This document shows, piece by piece, positions 18,110 to 26,933 of a stretch of 64,000 bases of DNA. The DNA is from Caldithrix abyssi DSM 13497 (lineage in GTDB: Bacteria > Calditrichota > Calditrichia > Calditrichales > Calditrichaceae): NCBI RefSeq assembly GCF_001886815.1, contig NZ_CP018099.1, positions 3,098,501 to 3,162,500 of the forward strand. Direction: 5' to 3'. Under the pieces are notes generated by a model. The model searched no databases. It saw nothing but the letters and a program-made list of their open reading frames with translations, and had not been told where the DNA came from. Both the position numbers and the translations under genes were made by a program. How positions within the stretch are numbered: position 1 is the first letter of the stretch; the number at the start of each line of letters is the position of its first letter.

Positions 18110-19144
18110 TCACTCTTTACGCTTTAATGCTTCCTTTAAAGCATTGAGTTCTTCTTCTAAATCTCTTACCCTTTTGATCAACTCCGGTAAGCGTCGCATG
18201 GAAGCTTCGATCCGTTTTTGTTTGCCCATGGGTAAGGCAGGGCTTCCAAACACGATTTCCCCTTCCGGAACATCTTTTGAAATGCCGGATTTGGCGGCAA
18301 CAATAACCTTATCATGAATTTTAATGTGTCCGACGATGCCTACCTGGCCGGCAATAACCACGTTTTTGCCAATTTCCACACTGCCGGCGATGCCGGTCTG
18401 CGCGGCAATGGCTGTATGATCGCCGACTTTTACATTGTGCGCAATTTGAACCAGATTGTCAATTTTACAGCCGCGGTGGATGACGGTGGAACCGGTCGTT
18501 GCACGATCTATTGTGCTGTTGGCGCCGATTTCAACATCGTCTTCTATGATCACATTACCGATTTGCGGAATTTTGTGGTAAGCGCCATTGAACGGCGCAA
18601 AGCCAAAACCATCGCTGCCTATTACAACGCCATTGTGCAAAATCACGCGATTGCCAATCACGCAATCTTCCCGCACGGAAACATGGGGGTACAATACGCA
18701 GTCATCGCCGATCTGGACATTTTTTAAGACAACCACGCCGGGATAGATAACGGTATTTTTGCCGATTTTTACGTTGGGCCCGATGTAAGCCTGCGGCGCA
18801 ATTTTTGCGGAAGGATCGATCTGCGCCGTGGGATCGACCTCGGCCTGCTGCGAGATCCCTGCAAAATAATCATGTTGCGGCGGGGTGAACAGACGTAAAA
18901 TTTGCATGAAAGCCACATAGGCGTTGGCCACTAAAATGTAGGGCAGCGCAAGTCCCTCGATTGGTTTATCTATGACAATAGCGCTGGCCCTGGTGCTGGC
19001 AATATATTTTTGATATTTAGGATTGGCTAAAAACGTAATTTGCCCGGGTGCCGCTTCGTCGATTTTGCCGGGGCCGGTGATCTCCAGATCACCCGGCCCA
19101 TGCAGCTCCCCCTTAAGCGTGTCGGCAATCTCTTTTAATTTCAT
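18110..19144 (-). CDS. lpxD: UDP-3-O-acylglucosamine N-acyltransferase LpxD
   Basis: This protein of about 344 residues is the third lipid A enzyme and adds the N-linked hydroxyacyl chain. It has an N-terminal uridine-binding domain (about 1-100), then hexapeptide repeats ([20 protein letters not shown]), the catalytic His in [22 protein letters not shown], and a C-terminal helix ending in an [14 protein letters not shown] coiled segment. I prefer the ATG at 19144; a TTG two codons earlier has no better ribosome site. It follows the skp gene by 11 bases. Confidence 0.94.
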   Translation of the reverse strand: MKLKEIADTLKGELHGPGDLEITGPGKIDEAAPGQITFLANPKYQKYIASTRASAIVIDKPIEGLALPYILVANAYVAFMQILRLFTPPQHDYFAGISQQAEVDPTAQIDPSAKIAPQAYIGPNVKIGKNTVIYPGVVVLKNVQIGDDCVLYPHVSVREDCVIGNRVILHNGVVIGSDGFGFAPFNGAYHKIPQIGNVIIEDDVEIGANSTIDRATTGSTVIHRGCKIDNLVQIAHNVKVGDHTAIAAQTGIAGSVEIGKNVVIAGQVGIVGHIKIHDKVIVAAKSGISKDVPEGEIVFGSPALPMGKQKRIEASMRRLPELIKRVRDLEEELNALKEALKRKE

Positions 19145-19155
19145 GTACAACCCGA

Positions 19156-19689
19156 TTACTTTTTAGAAGTCGAAACGCCTTTATTCAGCTCTTCGAGAAC
19201 ACGATCGGTAAGATCATATTTAGGTAAGGCATGAACCAGCGCTCCGGATGAAGCGTCAAAAATAAAATCGTAGCCTTCTTCTTCACCGATTTTGGCAATC
19301 AACTTATTGATTTTATCGATAATGGGGCGCGTTAATTCCATGCTCTTTTTGTAGAATTCGCCTTCCGGACCTAATTTTTCGTATTTGTATTGTTCAATTT
19401 GCATGGCCTTATCCTGTGCGGCCTGCATCTTTTGCTGCTTTTTTTCCGGACTCAATAAAAGACTTTGCGAATCGATCTCTTCCAGCAAAGCGTTGTACTC
19501 TTTAACCATTTGCTGATATTCGGCGTCATATTTGTTGCGCAATTGTTCCAGTTGTTTTTGCACATCCTGATATTCCTGATATTCATTTAAAATACGCTGC
19601 GACTCCACATAGGCAAATTTTTGTGCCTTTAATGGCAACACAAAAACGGCGACTAAAATCACAGCTAAAATAGACATATAAGATCTCAC
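19156..19689 (-). CDS. OmpH/Skp-family periplasmic chaperone
   Basis: The protein of about 177 residues has a signal peptide ([17 protein letters not shown]) and a long charged coiled coil, about 45-125, typical of the Skp tentacles. It holds unfolded outer-membrane proteins in the periplasm and delivers them to Bam[19 protein letters not shown] after the signal is a family hallmark. I place the start at GTG 19689, because an AAGGAGG ribosome site ends 5 bases before it. The upstream ATG at 19704 overlaps that site. It sits between bamA and lpxD, the usual order. Confidence 0.9.
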   Translation of the reverse strand: MRSYMSILAVILVAVFVLPLKAQKFAYVESQRILNEYQEYQDVQKQLEQLRNKYDAEYQQMVKEYNALLEEIDSQSLLLSPEKKQQKMQAAQDKAMQIEQYKYEKLGPEGEFYKKSMELTRPIIDKINKLIAKIGEEEGYDFIFDASSGALVHALPKYDLTDRVLEELNKGVSTSKK

Positions 19690-19760
19690 AATTACCTCCT
19701 TCATTTATTAATTCAAATCAACGAATATATGAAAATTTAACACATACTCCAAATCAAAAC

Positions 19761-22088
19761 TTAAAAGCGACCGAACTGGAAGTGCACCTTCCATTTTCCG
19801 CTGCGCTGGCCATATTCATTATAATAATCAAAGCCATACCCAAAATCGATTCCAATGATTCCAACCATGGGCATGAACAACCGCACGCCAAAGCCAACCG
19901 CTCTTCTCAAATCGAAAGGATTGGCTTCGCCGAGTTCACGCCAGGCATTGCCGGCTTCGGCAAACAGCAGGCCAAAAATGGTGGGATTGGGAGAAATGGG
20001 AAAACGTAATTCCAGGGTATTGCGCACCATCGCCTTGCCGCCCAACGGGCTGCCCGACGATGTTAACGGGCCTACCTGTCCGTCATCGTAACCTCTTAGC
20101 TGTTCAGAAAAACCCAGTCCGCTGCCGCCCAGGTAAAAATACTCGCCATAGAGTATTCTGGTCCTTTTATACAGAGGAACCAGCGTGGCATATTTGTTGG
20201 AGCTATAGAGCACCAGGCCAAAAGGCAAGGGTAAATACCAGTCGGCCACAAACGCCGTTTTGAAAAAATCCTGATCTCCGCCTAAAATACCGCCGGACAG
20301 CTCAGTGGAAAGCGAGTGCACCGAACCTCTGGTCGGGAACTCCGGATTATCGCGGCTGTCGCGCGTGATAATTTGCGTGATACTAAGCTGCTTGGTTTTT
20401 CCGTAGGTTCCAAAGTAGGTGGCGTAGCTTTCGGCCAGTTCCGGGTCGCGAATGTTGGAAATTTGCGATTGGGCAAAGCGCAGAATCCAATCGCCTCTAA
20501 AATAGTTATCAGGCCAGAAAAACCTTCGGCCAATACGGATGGAACCGCCGCGATCGTTTTGATCCCACGGATAATAGCCGCCGCCGCGCCGTGTATCGAA
20601 AATGGAAAATCCGCCCAGCGTTGGCGTGTTAAACATCCACGGTTCGGTAAAACTTAACGATATGGAACGGTAGATGCTTCCGAACTGCCAGTCGAAGACC
20701 AGACGCTGCCCGTCGCCGCCGGAAAAGGGATGGGCCAACGAAAAGTTGTTAAAGGTCAGGCCAATGCTACCGATTAAACCGTCTCGCTGACTGTAACCGG
20801 CCGACATGTTGGCCATGTCCGTCGATTTTTCTTTGACTTCCAGCAAAAGATTGACATAGCGGTCGTCATTAGGAATTAAGCGCACATCGGGCTTGGCGTA
20901 AGCAAAATAGTTTAAAATCGTTAAATCGCGGATAGAGCGTTCCAGCTTGCTACTGTTGAAAATATCGCCGGGATGCAGTTTAAATTCGCGACGAATCACC
21001 TTTTCGTTGGTTTTGGTATTGCCGGTAATGATGATCTCTTTCACGCGCACCACATTGCCTTCGATGATCTTAAAGTGGATATCCAGGGTATCTTTGCCGA
21101 CGGGTATTTCGCGCGGCTGAATGTTGGCGAACAGGTAGCCTTGATTGTAATACATTTTTTGCAAGCGATCGCGCACGCCTTCGTCATATTTTTTTTGATC
21201 GTAAATATCGCCCTTTTCAATATCCAGGGCAGCGCGCAACATCTCTTCAGAAAAGACCGTATTGCCCTCAAAGGTAATATCGCCAAAGTAATATTTATTT
21301 CCCTCGCGCACCCAGATATCGATGTACAGATCCGATCTGTCGTCGCTGTAATAAATGGAATCTTTTACGATTTCTGCATCCCGGAAGCCGTGTTCTTTGT
21401 AGAACTGAACGATCTTCTTTTTGTCCTGTTCGTATTTATCCGGATCAAAATCGGCGCTTCTCCACCAGCGATCCTCTTTAATATCCTTCATGGCGCCTTT
21501 CAGGTCGCCGTCGTCAAAATGTTTGTTGCCATGAAAGGTGATTTTTTTAACCTGAACTTCCTTGCCCTCATTGATATTGACCAGCAGGTTCACATAATTT
21601 CTTCCTGCGCGGCTGGTGTCAATTTCCACCTCGGCCAGTAAATAACCTTCTTCTTTGTACTTATCCAGCAGCCGCTTTTTCATCTTAAATATTTTATAAT
21701 CCGAAACCACCATGCTGCGATACGTATTCAAGGCTTCTTCCACATCTTTTCGAGAAAGCGCGTCGTTGCCGTTAATGATCACCTCTTTTAAACGCGGGTA
21801 TTCTTTAACGCGGATCAACAGGTCGAGCCCATTTAACGTTTGATTTTTAACAAAAATTTTAATGTCCGAAAAAACGTTTAAGGCCCACAAGTTTTTAACC
21901 GCTTTTTGCAGGTCTTCGCCGGTTACTTCCTGGCCGGCCCGCAAGCCGGAATTTAAGCGGATCATACTGGCATCCGCCGTTTCGTTCCCTTCGATCTCAA
22001 TAGAATTTATGATTACTTTTTGCGACTGGGCCAATATCCCGCCTGTAAAGATCAGTAAGAGTAATATGAGACCTAACCGTATGCGCAC
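19761..22088 (-). CDS. bamA: Outer-membrane protein assembly factor BamA
   Basis: The 775-residue protein is the central pore of the BAM machine that inserts beta-barrel proteins. A signal peptide (LGLILLLLIFTGGILA) precedes five POTRA repeats, about 23-420 (IEGNETADASMIRLNSGLRAG, VKKITFHGNKHFDDGDL, GDITFEGNTVFSEEML). The Omp85 barrel, about 440-775, has the RGYDDGQVGP lid-lock motif and a terminal Phe (HFQFGRF). The start is GTG at 22088, with GGAGG 6 bases before it. It is next to tamB and skp, so the cluster covers outer-membrane biogenesis as a whole. Confidence 0.96.
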   Translation of the reverse strand: MRIRLGLILLLLIFTGGILAQSQKVIINSIEIEGNETADASMIRLNSGLRAGQEVTGEDLQKAVKNLWALNVFSDIKIFVKNQTLNGLDLLIRVKEYPRLKEVIINGNDALSRKDVEEALNTYRSMVVSDYKIFKMKKRLLDKYKEEGYLLAEVEIDTSRAGRNYVNLLVNINEGKEVQVKKITFHGNKHFDDGDLKGAMKDIKEDRWWRSADFDPDKYEQDKKKIVQFYKEHGFRDAEIVKDSIYYSDDRSDLYIDIWVREGNKYYFGDITFEGNTVFSEEMLRAALDIEKGDIYDQKKYDEGVRDRLQKMYYNQGYLFANIQPREIPVGKDTLDIHFKIIEGNVVRVKEIIITGNTKTNEKVIRREFKLHPGDIFNSSKLERSIRDLTILNYFAYAKPDVRLIPNDDRYVNLLLEVKEKSTDMANMSAGYSQRDGLIGSIGLTFNNFSLAHPFSGGDGQRLVFDWQFGSIYRSISLSFTEPWMFNTPTLGGFSIFDTRRGGGYYPWDQNDRGGSIRIGRRFFWPDNYFRGDWILRFAQSQISNIRDPELAESYATYFGTYGKTKQLSITQIITRDSRDNPEFPTRGSVHSLSTELSGGILGGDQDFFKTAFVADWYLPLPFGLVLYSSNKYATLVPLYKRTRILYGEYFYLGGSGLGFSEQLRGYDDGQVGPLTSSGSPLGGKAMVRNTLELRFPISPNPTIFGLLFAEAGNAWRELGEANPFDLRRAVGFGVRLFMPMVGIIGIDFGYGFDYYNEYGQRSGKWKVHFQFGRF

Positions 22089-22102
22089 CTTTTACCTCCA
22101 TC

Positions 22103-25100
22103 TTAAAATGTAAACGAATGTCTTAATCTGATTTTAATGTCTTCCAGATACTGTTTTTGATTCTGGATTTTGTAATATCCCATTAATTCACGATCATACT
22201 CGATTTCCAGCAAAATGTTTCTAAAAAAACGGTACTCAATGCCAAACGAATGGTTAATATCGAATGAAGGCCGCGATTGATCGTAAACCGAAACGAGCTG
22301 ACCGGTATAAGTTAAAAAAAGATTTTGCGTTAAATATTTTCCCAGGGTTATCTCGGAACTCTGCATCAAAAACAAATAGGGCGTTTCGGTATTAAACGGA
22401 TTGATGAGCGGGGTTGATCGATTAAATTCACTGCGCCCAAAGCCAATACTGGAATAGAAAAGATTACGCGCGATATTGGAATTAAAACGCACCATATCGA
22501 TTCCCAGGTTGCGCTCGATAACCCGTTCCAGCGGCCGGAACAGGGGGCGAAAGATGTATTTTTCGGTAACCGCTCCGCCCACGCTGGTAACTTTATCGGC
22601 AATATTACCCACGCTAAAGCCCAGGTCGGCCAGTACCTGCTCCTGACTTTCGCCGATTTTGGGATCAGCAGAAACCAGTTTAAACTTAAAATTCTCCCAG
22701 CTTCCCTGCTGCTTTTCCTGTTGTGTTTCTTCATCGATGGCGTAGAGTTTTAAATAGATGGTTTTGGGCACCGCGCCAATGCTGTCCCGAATGGTCGTCC
22801 AGGCCTGGCCAGAAATCACCGGATACAGACTGTTTTCGTTAAATTCCGCCTGAAAATAATCCACGCGAAAGGTTTGATCCAGGTATTCCAGCCGCCCGCG
22901 CGAAGAACTGATTCTGCCGGCAACCTTAAAGGTTCCTTCGTTTAATATTCCAGAAAAATGCAGACCAGGAGAGCTTTCGTCAATGTACAGCTCGGTATTT
23001 ACGTTATCAATGTAAGCCGGGATTTCACGAAAATACAGTACGTCTTCTCCGGAGACAGCCAGCACATCCCAGTTAATATTTTCCAGAAAATTAACCACCA
23101 CCGAAGGCTTTTGGCCCGGCTTATTTTCCACAATAAAGGGGAAGGTAAGTCTGGTGTCATAAAGGACGACTTTGCCGTGAACCACGGGATGTTTTAAAGG
23201 ACCGGCAAAATAGAAATCTTCTTTGTCATTCATGCCGGTCAGGTACATACGCCCTTCTTCGCCTTTCCTCATTAAACCGGGAATGTGGAGTCGAACGCCC
23301 TTACCGCTGGTGGTCATTTTTAAAACGCCAAAATCAAGATCCAGATTTTTTAGATACCAGGGGGCCAGAACACGCCCGTCCGTCAGCCTTACATTACGCG
23401 CCGTATTGATGGTTAAAGTTTCTCCGCCCGTTTCCGCACTGAGATTAATGAAGTTGACCTGATTCGTGCCGCCTTTTTTTTCGATGACGCCCGAAATATG
23501 GGAAACATGTCTGGCCACATTTCTCAACCACATTTCCCCATCGTTGATTAAAAAATATCCGCTGCTTATGCGAATTCGGTCAGGGCTTCCGCCAATGGCC
23601 AGATGAAACTCCACGTCGGAACGGGCCTTTTCAATAAAAGGTTGATAAAAGGGAATAAGCCCTAACAGATCGCCTTTAAAATTTACGAAAAAATCAATAT
23701 TTTTTGTGGGATCGAAAGGAATTTCTCCCAGGGCATTTAAGGCATATTCGTCTCTTTTAATCAGGTCGAAACGATCAAAGAGCATTCGTTGATTTTCCAG
23801 ATCCAAAATACTGCTTCCGTTTATGTATTCATTTTTCACTAAAAGCGACAGCTGATCAAAAGGAATGCGATCCAGATAGCCGTTAAAAATTTTTAAGTCT
23901 AATTCGACCTTTGGCTTTTTAAGGGCTCCATGCAAATACAGCGAATAATTGGCTGACCCGCTTAAATGGGGATTGCGATTAAACACGCTGACCAGCAACT
24001 GTTCAATATCCACATCATTGGCATTAAAAAAGGCGTTAACACTGTCGTTTTTGATATCGGCGAATCCCTTCCCCTGGATAACCGGTAAATTATTAATAGC
24101 AATCAAAAGCGAATCTAATTTAATAAACTCCTTATTTGCGTCAAATTTTAAATTCCCCTGATAATATCCGATATCGTTAAAGATGAAGCGATCGCCGGAA
24201 ATTTCGCCCATAAGACGCGGATTGTCAAGGTCGCCGCCCAACGTTAGCCGTCCGTTTAAGCTGGCCAGGGCGCGCAAATCATCCTCTTTTAAAGAATCGG
24301 CCAGCGCTTTAATAATCCGGAAATCGTTAAACAAAATTTTACCGGATAAGTACTCAGACTTTGTAAGGTCCATATTAATTTCGCCAAGGAGCTGGTTGCT
24401 AAAATTAAAACTCCCGTTGAACTTATCCGGGAAAAGACTAAAATGAAGTTCTCCTTCAATGTTTTTTATTTTGCACAAACCGTCAACGGCAAAATTACCG
24501 GCAAACAATTTAGTTATGGACGATTGAATTTCAATGCGGTCGCCGGGCTTTCTTTTATTCATCAGCGTGATCTTCGAGCGAATATTTTGTTTTAACGAAC
24601 CGGAAAGCCTGAACTCTGTTAACGTCTCATTTAAAAAATCGTGCAGTAACTCGATACTGGTCAAGCGTTCGAATGGAAAGTTTTTAACAAAACCGCTTTC
24701 GATCTTCCAGTTCCTGAAAAGATCGCTGATGTGCACAAAGGCGGAAAAAGAAGGTTTGTTGGAATAATTTACACGCACTTTTACTTCCCGGGAATTGCCG
24801 AAAAAGGCGCCTTTAACAGCAAAAAGAGAATCGCTCGAATCGTGTAAGGCATACTGCCACAGCCCTGTAACGTTCTGGTTTTGGTGATTATAGCGCCCGG
24901 TTAATGAAAGGGTATGTCTTTTGTTACTCAAACGATCAAAAATAACGTGCCGTCCGTTAAGCTGGGAAGCAAGAATGTTAAAATCGGTAATACCCGTTTT
25001 TTTATCCGTAAAAGCACGCGCTTTTATCACGCCATTTTTCGGGAGAAAAGCCTCCACTCCTCGCAGCGTCATCTTTTGCGGAGTGCTGACCAGATTAAAT

Positions 25101-26257
25101 TTAAGATTATTTAAAACCAGGCCGCCGGGCACGCGCAATTTCCCTCGATCTCCGTTGATCTCCAGGGTTTTGTTCTGGGGATTAAAGTTAAACTCTAAAA
25201 CACTGGCAAGCGTAGCCTGATTTTGGCCTAAAATTTCGGAGGGCCCCAAAAGATCGGCAAAAGTCAGTTTTTCTAATTTCAACCTGCCAACGACCTGCGG
25301 ATTAAAAATATCGCTCACCTGCACCACGCCGCTTAACGAGGCTTTATTCAATTTCCCCCTGAGCGAATCCAGAATTAAACGATTGTCTGTAAAAATGGCC
25401 TTGCCAGATAGGGAAGAAAATTTAGCTTTGTTCAATTCAAGAACGCCGTCCGTAAAGCGGATCTGGCCGTTGCAATTTAACCGGTCGTAAGCGCCATCCA
25501 CATTCCTGATCAACAACCAGCCATTTAAGACGCCTGAAGAAGAACTAAGTTGAGGAAAGACGGAGCTCAATTCCGACTGACTAAAACGAAATTGATTGAA
25601 GGCATTAAAAATTTCCAGCTTCTTTTGGGCCAGATTCAACTCAGACGTAAGATTAATTTTCTGCAATTGACTGCCCAACAGATCGCCTTCTAATTTTAAT
25701 TTAAAGAGATTAAAATCGTCTGTTTTTAAAAATCCGCTTAAATTATTTACAAGGGTAATGACCTTTTTATCCGGCTTCTTCAAAGCAATGACGGCGCGCT
25801 CCACTTTAAAAAAGCTAAGTCCGCGTTCCCCCGCCACTCGCTGAACAAATTGTTTAATCTTCTCCATGCGAGAGGTCGAATCCTGTATTACTGCAACGGT
25901 GTCCTGGGTAAACAGAACCTGCGGTTCGATAAGGGCAATGGAGTTTAAAGCATGCAGGGGCTCGTGAGGATGGATTAGCAGATCAAACAGATCATAAAAA
26001 AAACGGACCGATTTGATCCGGACATGGATTTTTTGATTTCTGGTGTCCACGGATAAATTGGAAAGTTCAACCGAACCAAGCCCGATTCTAAAATCAGCGA
26101 GATCAATTTTTATATTATGATCGTCAATGATCTTTTTAAACAAATATTCCTTAACCGGGCGATCGGCGCCGGTAATTTTTAAAATCGATGGTATTGCAAC
26201 GATAAAGATGCCCAATACGCTTACGATTAAGGAAAATATTAAAATGAATTTTTTCAT
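22103..26257 (-). CDS. TamB-like translocation/assembly module protein
   Basis: The 1384-residue protein is anchored by an N-terminal membrane helix (FILIFSLIVSVLGIFIVAIPSIL). A very long repetitive beta-strand region follows, as in AsmA-like/TamB proteins that bridge the periplasm and carry lipids or assist barrel insertion. The C-terminal domain, about 1150-1384, matches the DUF490 type (GRISSSRGRLEYLDQTFRVDYFQAEF, GQAWTTIRDS, ADLGFSVGNIADKV) and ends in a beta-signature-like Phe (SFTF). It lies 14 bases upstream of bamA. TamB next to an Omp85 protein is the expected partnership; here the partner is BamA itself. Confidence 0.9.
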   Translation of the reverse strand: MKKFILIFSLIVSVLGIFIVAIPSILKITGADRPVKEYLFKKIIDDHNIKIDLADFRIGLGSVELSNLSVDTRNQKIHVRIKSVRFFYDLFDLLIHPHEPLHALNSIALIEPQVLFTQDTVAVIQDSTSRMEKIKQFVQRVAGERGLSFFKVERAVIALKKPDKKVITLVNNLSGFLKTDDFNLFKLKLEGDLLGSQLQKINLTSELNLAQKKLEIFNAFNQFRFSQSELSSVFPQLSSSSGVLNGWLLIRNVDGAYDRLNCNGQIRFTDGVLELNKAKFSSLSGKAIFTDNRLILDSLRGKLNKASLSGVVQVSDIFNPQVVGRLKLEKLTFADLLGPSEILGQNQATLASVLEFNFNPQNKTLEINGDRGKLRVPGGLVLNNLKFNLVSTPQKMTLRGVEAFLPKNGVIKARAFTDKKTGITDFNILASQLNGRHVIFDRLSNKRHTLSLTGRYNHQNQNVTGLWQYALHDSSDSLFAVKGAFFGNSREVKVRVNYSNKPSFSAFVHISDLFRNWKIESGFVKNFPFERLTSIELLHDFLNETLTEFRLSGSLKQNIRSKITLMNKRKPGDRIEIQSSITKLFAGNFAVDGLCKIKNIEGELHFSLFPDKFNGSFNFSNQLLGEINMDLTKSEYLSGKILFNDFRIIKALADSLKEDDLRALASLNGRLTLGGDLDNPRLMGEISGDRFIFNDIGYYQGNLKFDANKEFIKLDSLLIAINNLPVIQGKGFADIKNDSVNAFFNANDVDIEQLLVSVFNRNPHLSGSANYSLYLHGALKKPKVELDLKIFNGYLDRIPFDQLSLLVKNEYINGSSILDLENQRMLFDRFDLIKRDEYALNALGEIPFDPTKNIDFFVNFKGDLLGLIPFYQPFIEKARSDVEFHLAIGGSPDRIRISSGYFLINDGEMWLRNVARHVSHISGVIEKKGGTNQVNFINLSAETGGETLTINTARNVRLTDGRVLAPWYLKNLDLDFGVLKMTTSGKGVRLHIPGLMRKGEEGRMYLTGMNDKEDFYFAGPLKHPVVHGKVVLYDTRLTFPFIVENKPGQKPSVVVNFLENINWDVLAVSGEDVLYFREIPAYIDNVNTELYIDESSPGLHFSGILNEGTFKVAGRISSSRGRLEYLDQTFRVDYFQAEFNENSLYPVISGQAWTTIRDSIGAVPKTIYLKLYAIDEETQQEKQQGSWENFKFKLVSADPKIGESQEQVLADLGFSVGNIADKVTSVGGAVTEKYIFRPLFRPLERVIERNLGIDMVRFNSNIARNLFYSSIGFGRSEFNRSTPLINPFNTETPYLFLMQSSEITLGKYLTQNLFLTYTGQLVSVYDQSRPSFDINHSFGIEYRFFRNILLEIEYDRELMGYYKIQNQKQYLEDIKIRLRHSFTF

Positions 26258-26933
26258 GGAACTCTAAGTTTCTTAAATCTATTTACATTCTACGAAACTT
26301 CTACGCTTCCGTTCCGCAGAATTGTCAAACATTTAAAATTATTAAATTAAGGGTAGAATGTCAAAGGAAAGAATGAAAACTCTGAATGTCCCCCAAATTT
26401 TTTAAGATTACAATATTTTTTCTAAAATCATTTTTACAACTCACCCCCTAATCATATAATTACTAACACGTTAGGCATGCTCTTATCCCCCTCTCTTTGC
26501 AAAAAGAGAGGGGGAATAAGGGGGTGAGTTTTTCATACATTCAGCTATTGTATTCCCTTAAATATCAATCGATTATAAGGTCTTTGTTTGAAATTTTGGG
26601 GGACATTCAGAAAGAATGAAAACTCGGAAAAGCAGTGGCAAAGTACGCCAGGAAAATATAACCACATTTGAGTATTGTGTAATGCGTTACACGTAACAAG
26701 TAACGCGTGAGGCGTAATGAGTTAGCTCCGTAAGTGGAAGCGTTTATCACCGCCGATCAGTATCAAAGTGCAGGCACACAGTGCAAGCACACAGTGCAAG
26801 CGTTCTTTATTTAACGATGAAAGGCATTTTCATCGCTGCGTCATGACAGGCCACTCTTATACTCTTACCCCCTCGCCGGGCCTGCCTCTAAAGGACAAAT
26901 TACGCTTTTTATCGAGAATCCATCTGGTTAATT
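26258..26933. other. Intergenic, 676 bp, with a small mobile element and tandem motifs
   Basis: It contains the 229-bp inverted-repeat element at 26382-26610, a self-complementary stretch around 26680-26715 (GCGTTACACGTAACAAGTAACGC), and two copies of CACACAGTGCAAG near 26775-26800. No open frame here looks like a gene. It separates tamB from the Fe-S oxidoreductase. Confidence 0.6.
26382..26610. mobile_element. Intact MITE-like element, CTGAATGTCCCCCAA ends, 14-bp target duplication
   Basis: The 229-bp element has no coding frame. The ends are inverted repeats of at least 16 bases (CTGAATGTCCCCCAAA). It is flanked on both sides by the same 14 bases AAAGAATGAAAACT (26368-26381 and 26611-26624). 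The duplication extends to 16 if the terminal C and G are counted as target. The centre is a hairpin of CCCCCTCTCTTT/AAAGAGAGGGGG set within CTCACCCCC/GGGGGTGAG arms. Both halves recur in the broken copy at 33620-38032. It presumably moves with a transposase supplied in trans. Confidence 0.85.

Noticed and set aside
26480-26530. CCCCCTCTC/GAGAGGGGG hairpin as a terminator
   Set aside because: It is the centre of the MITE-like element, without a T run and far from any gene end.
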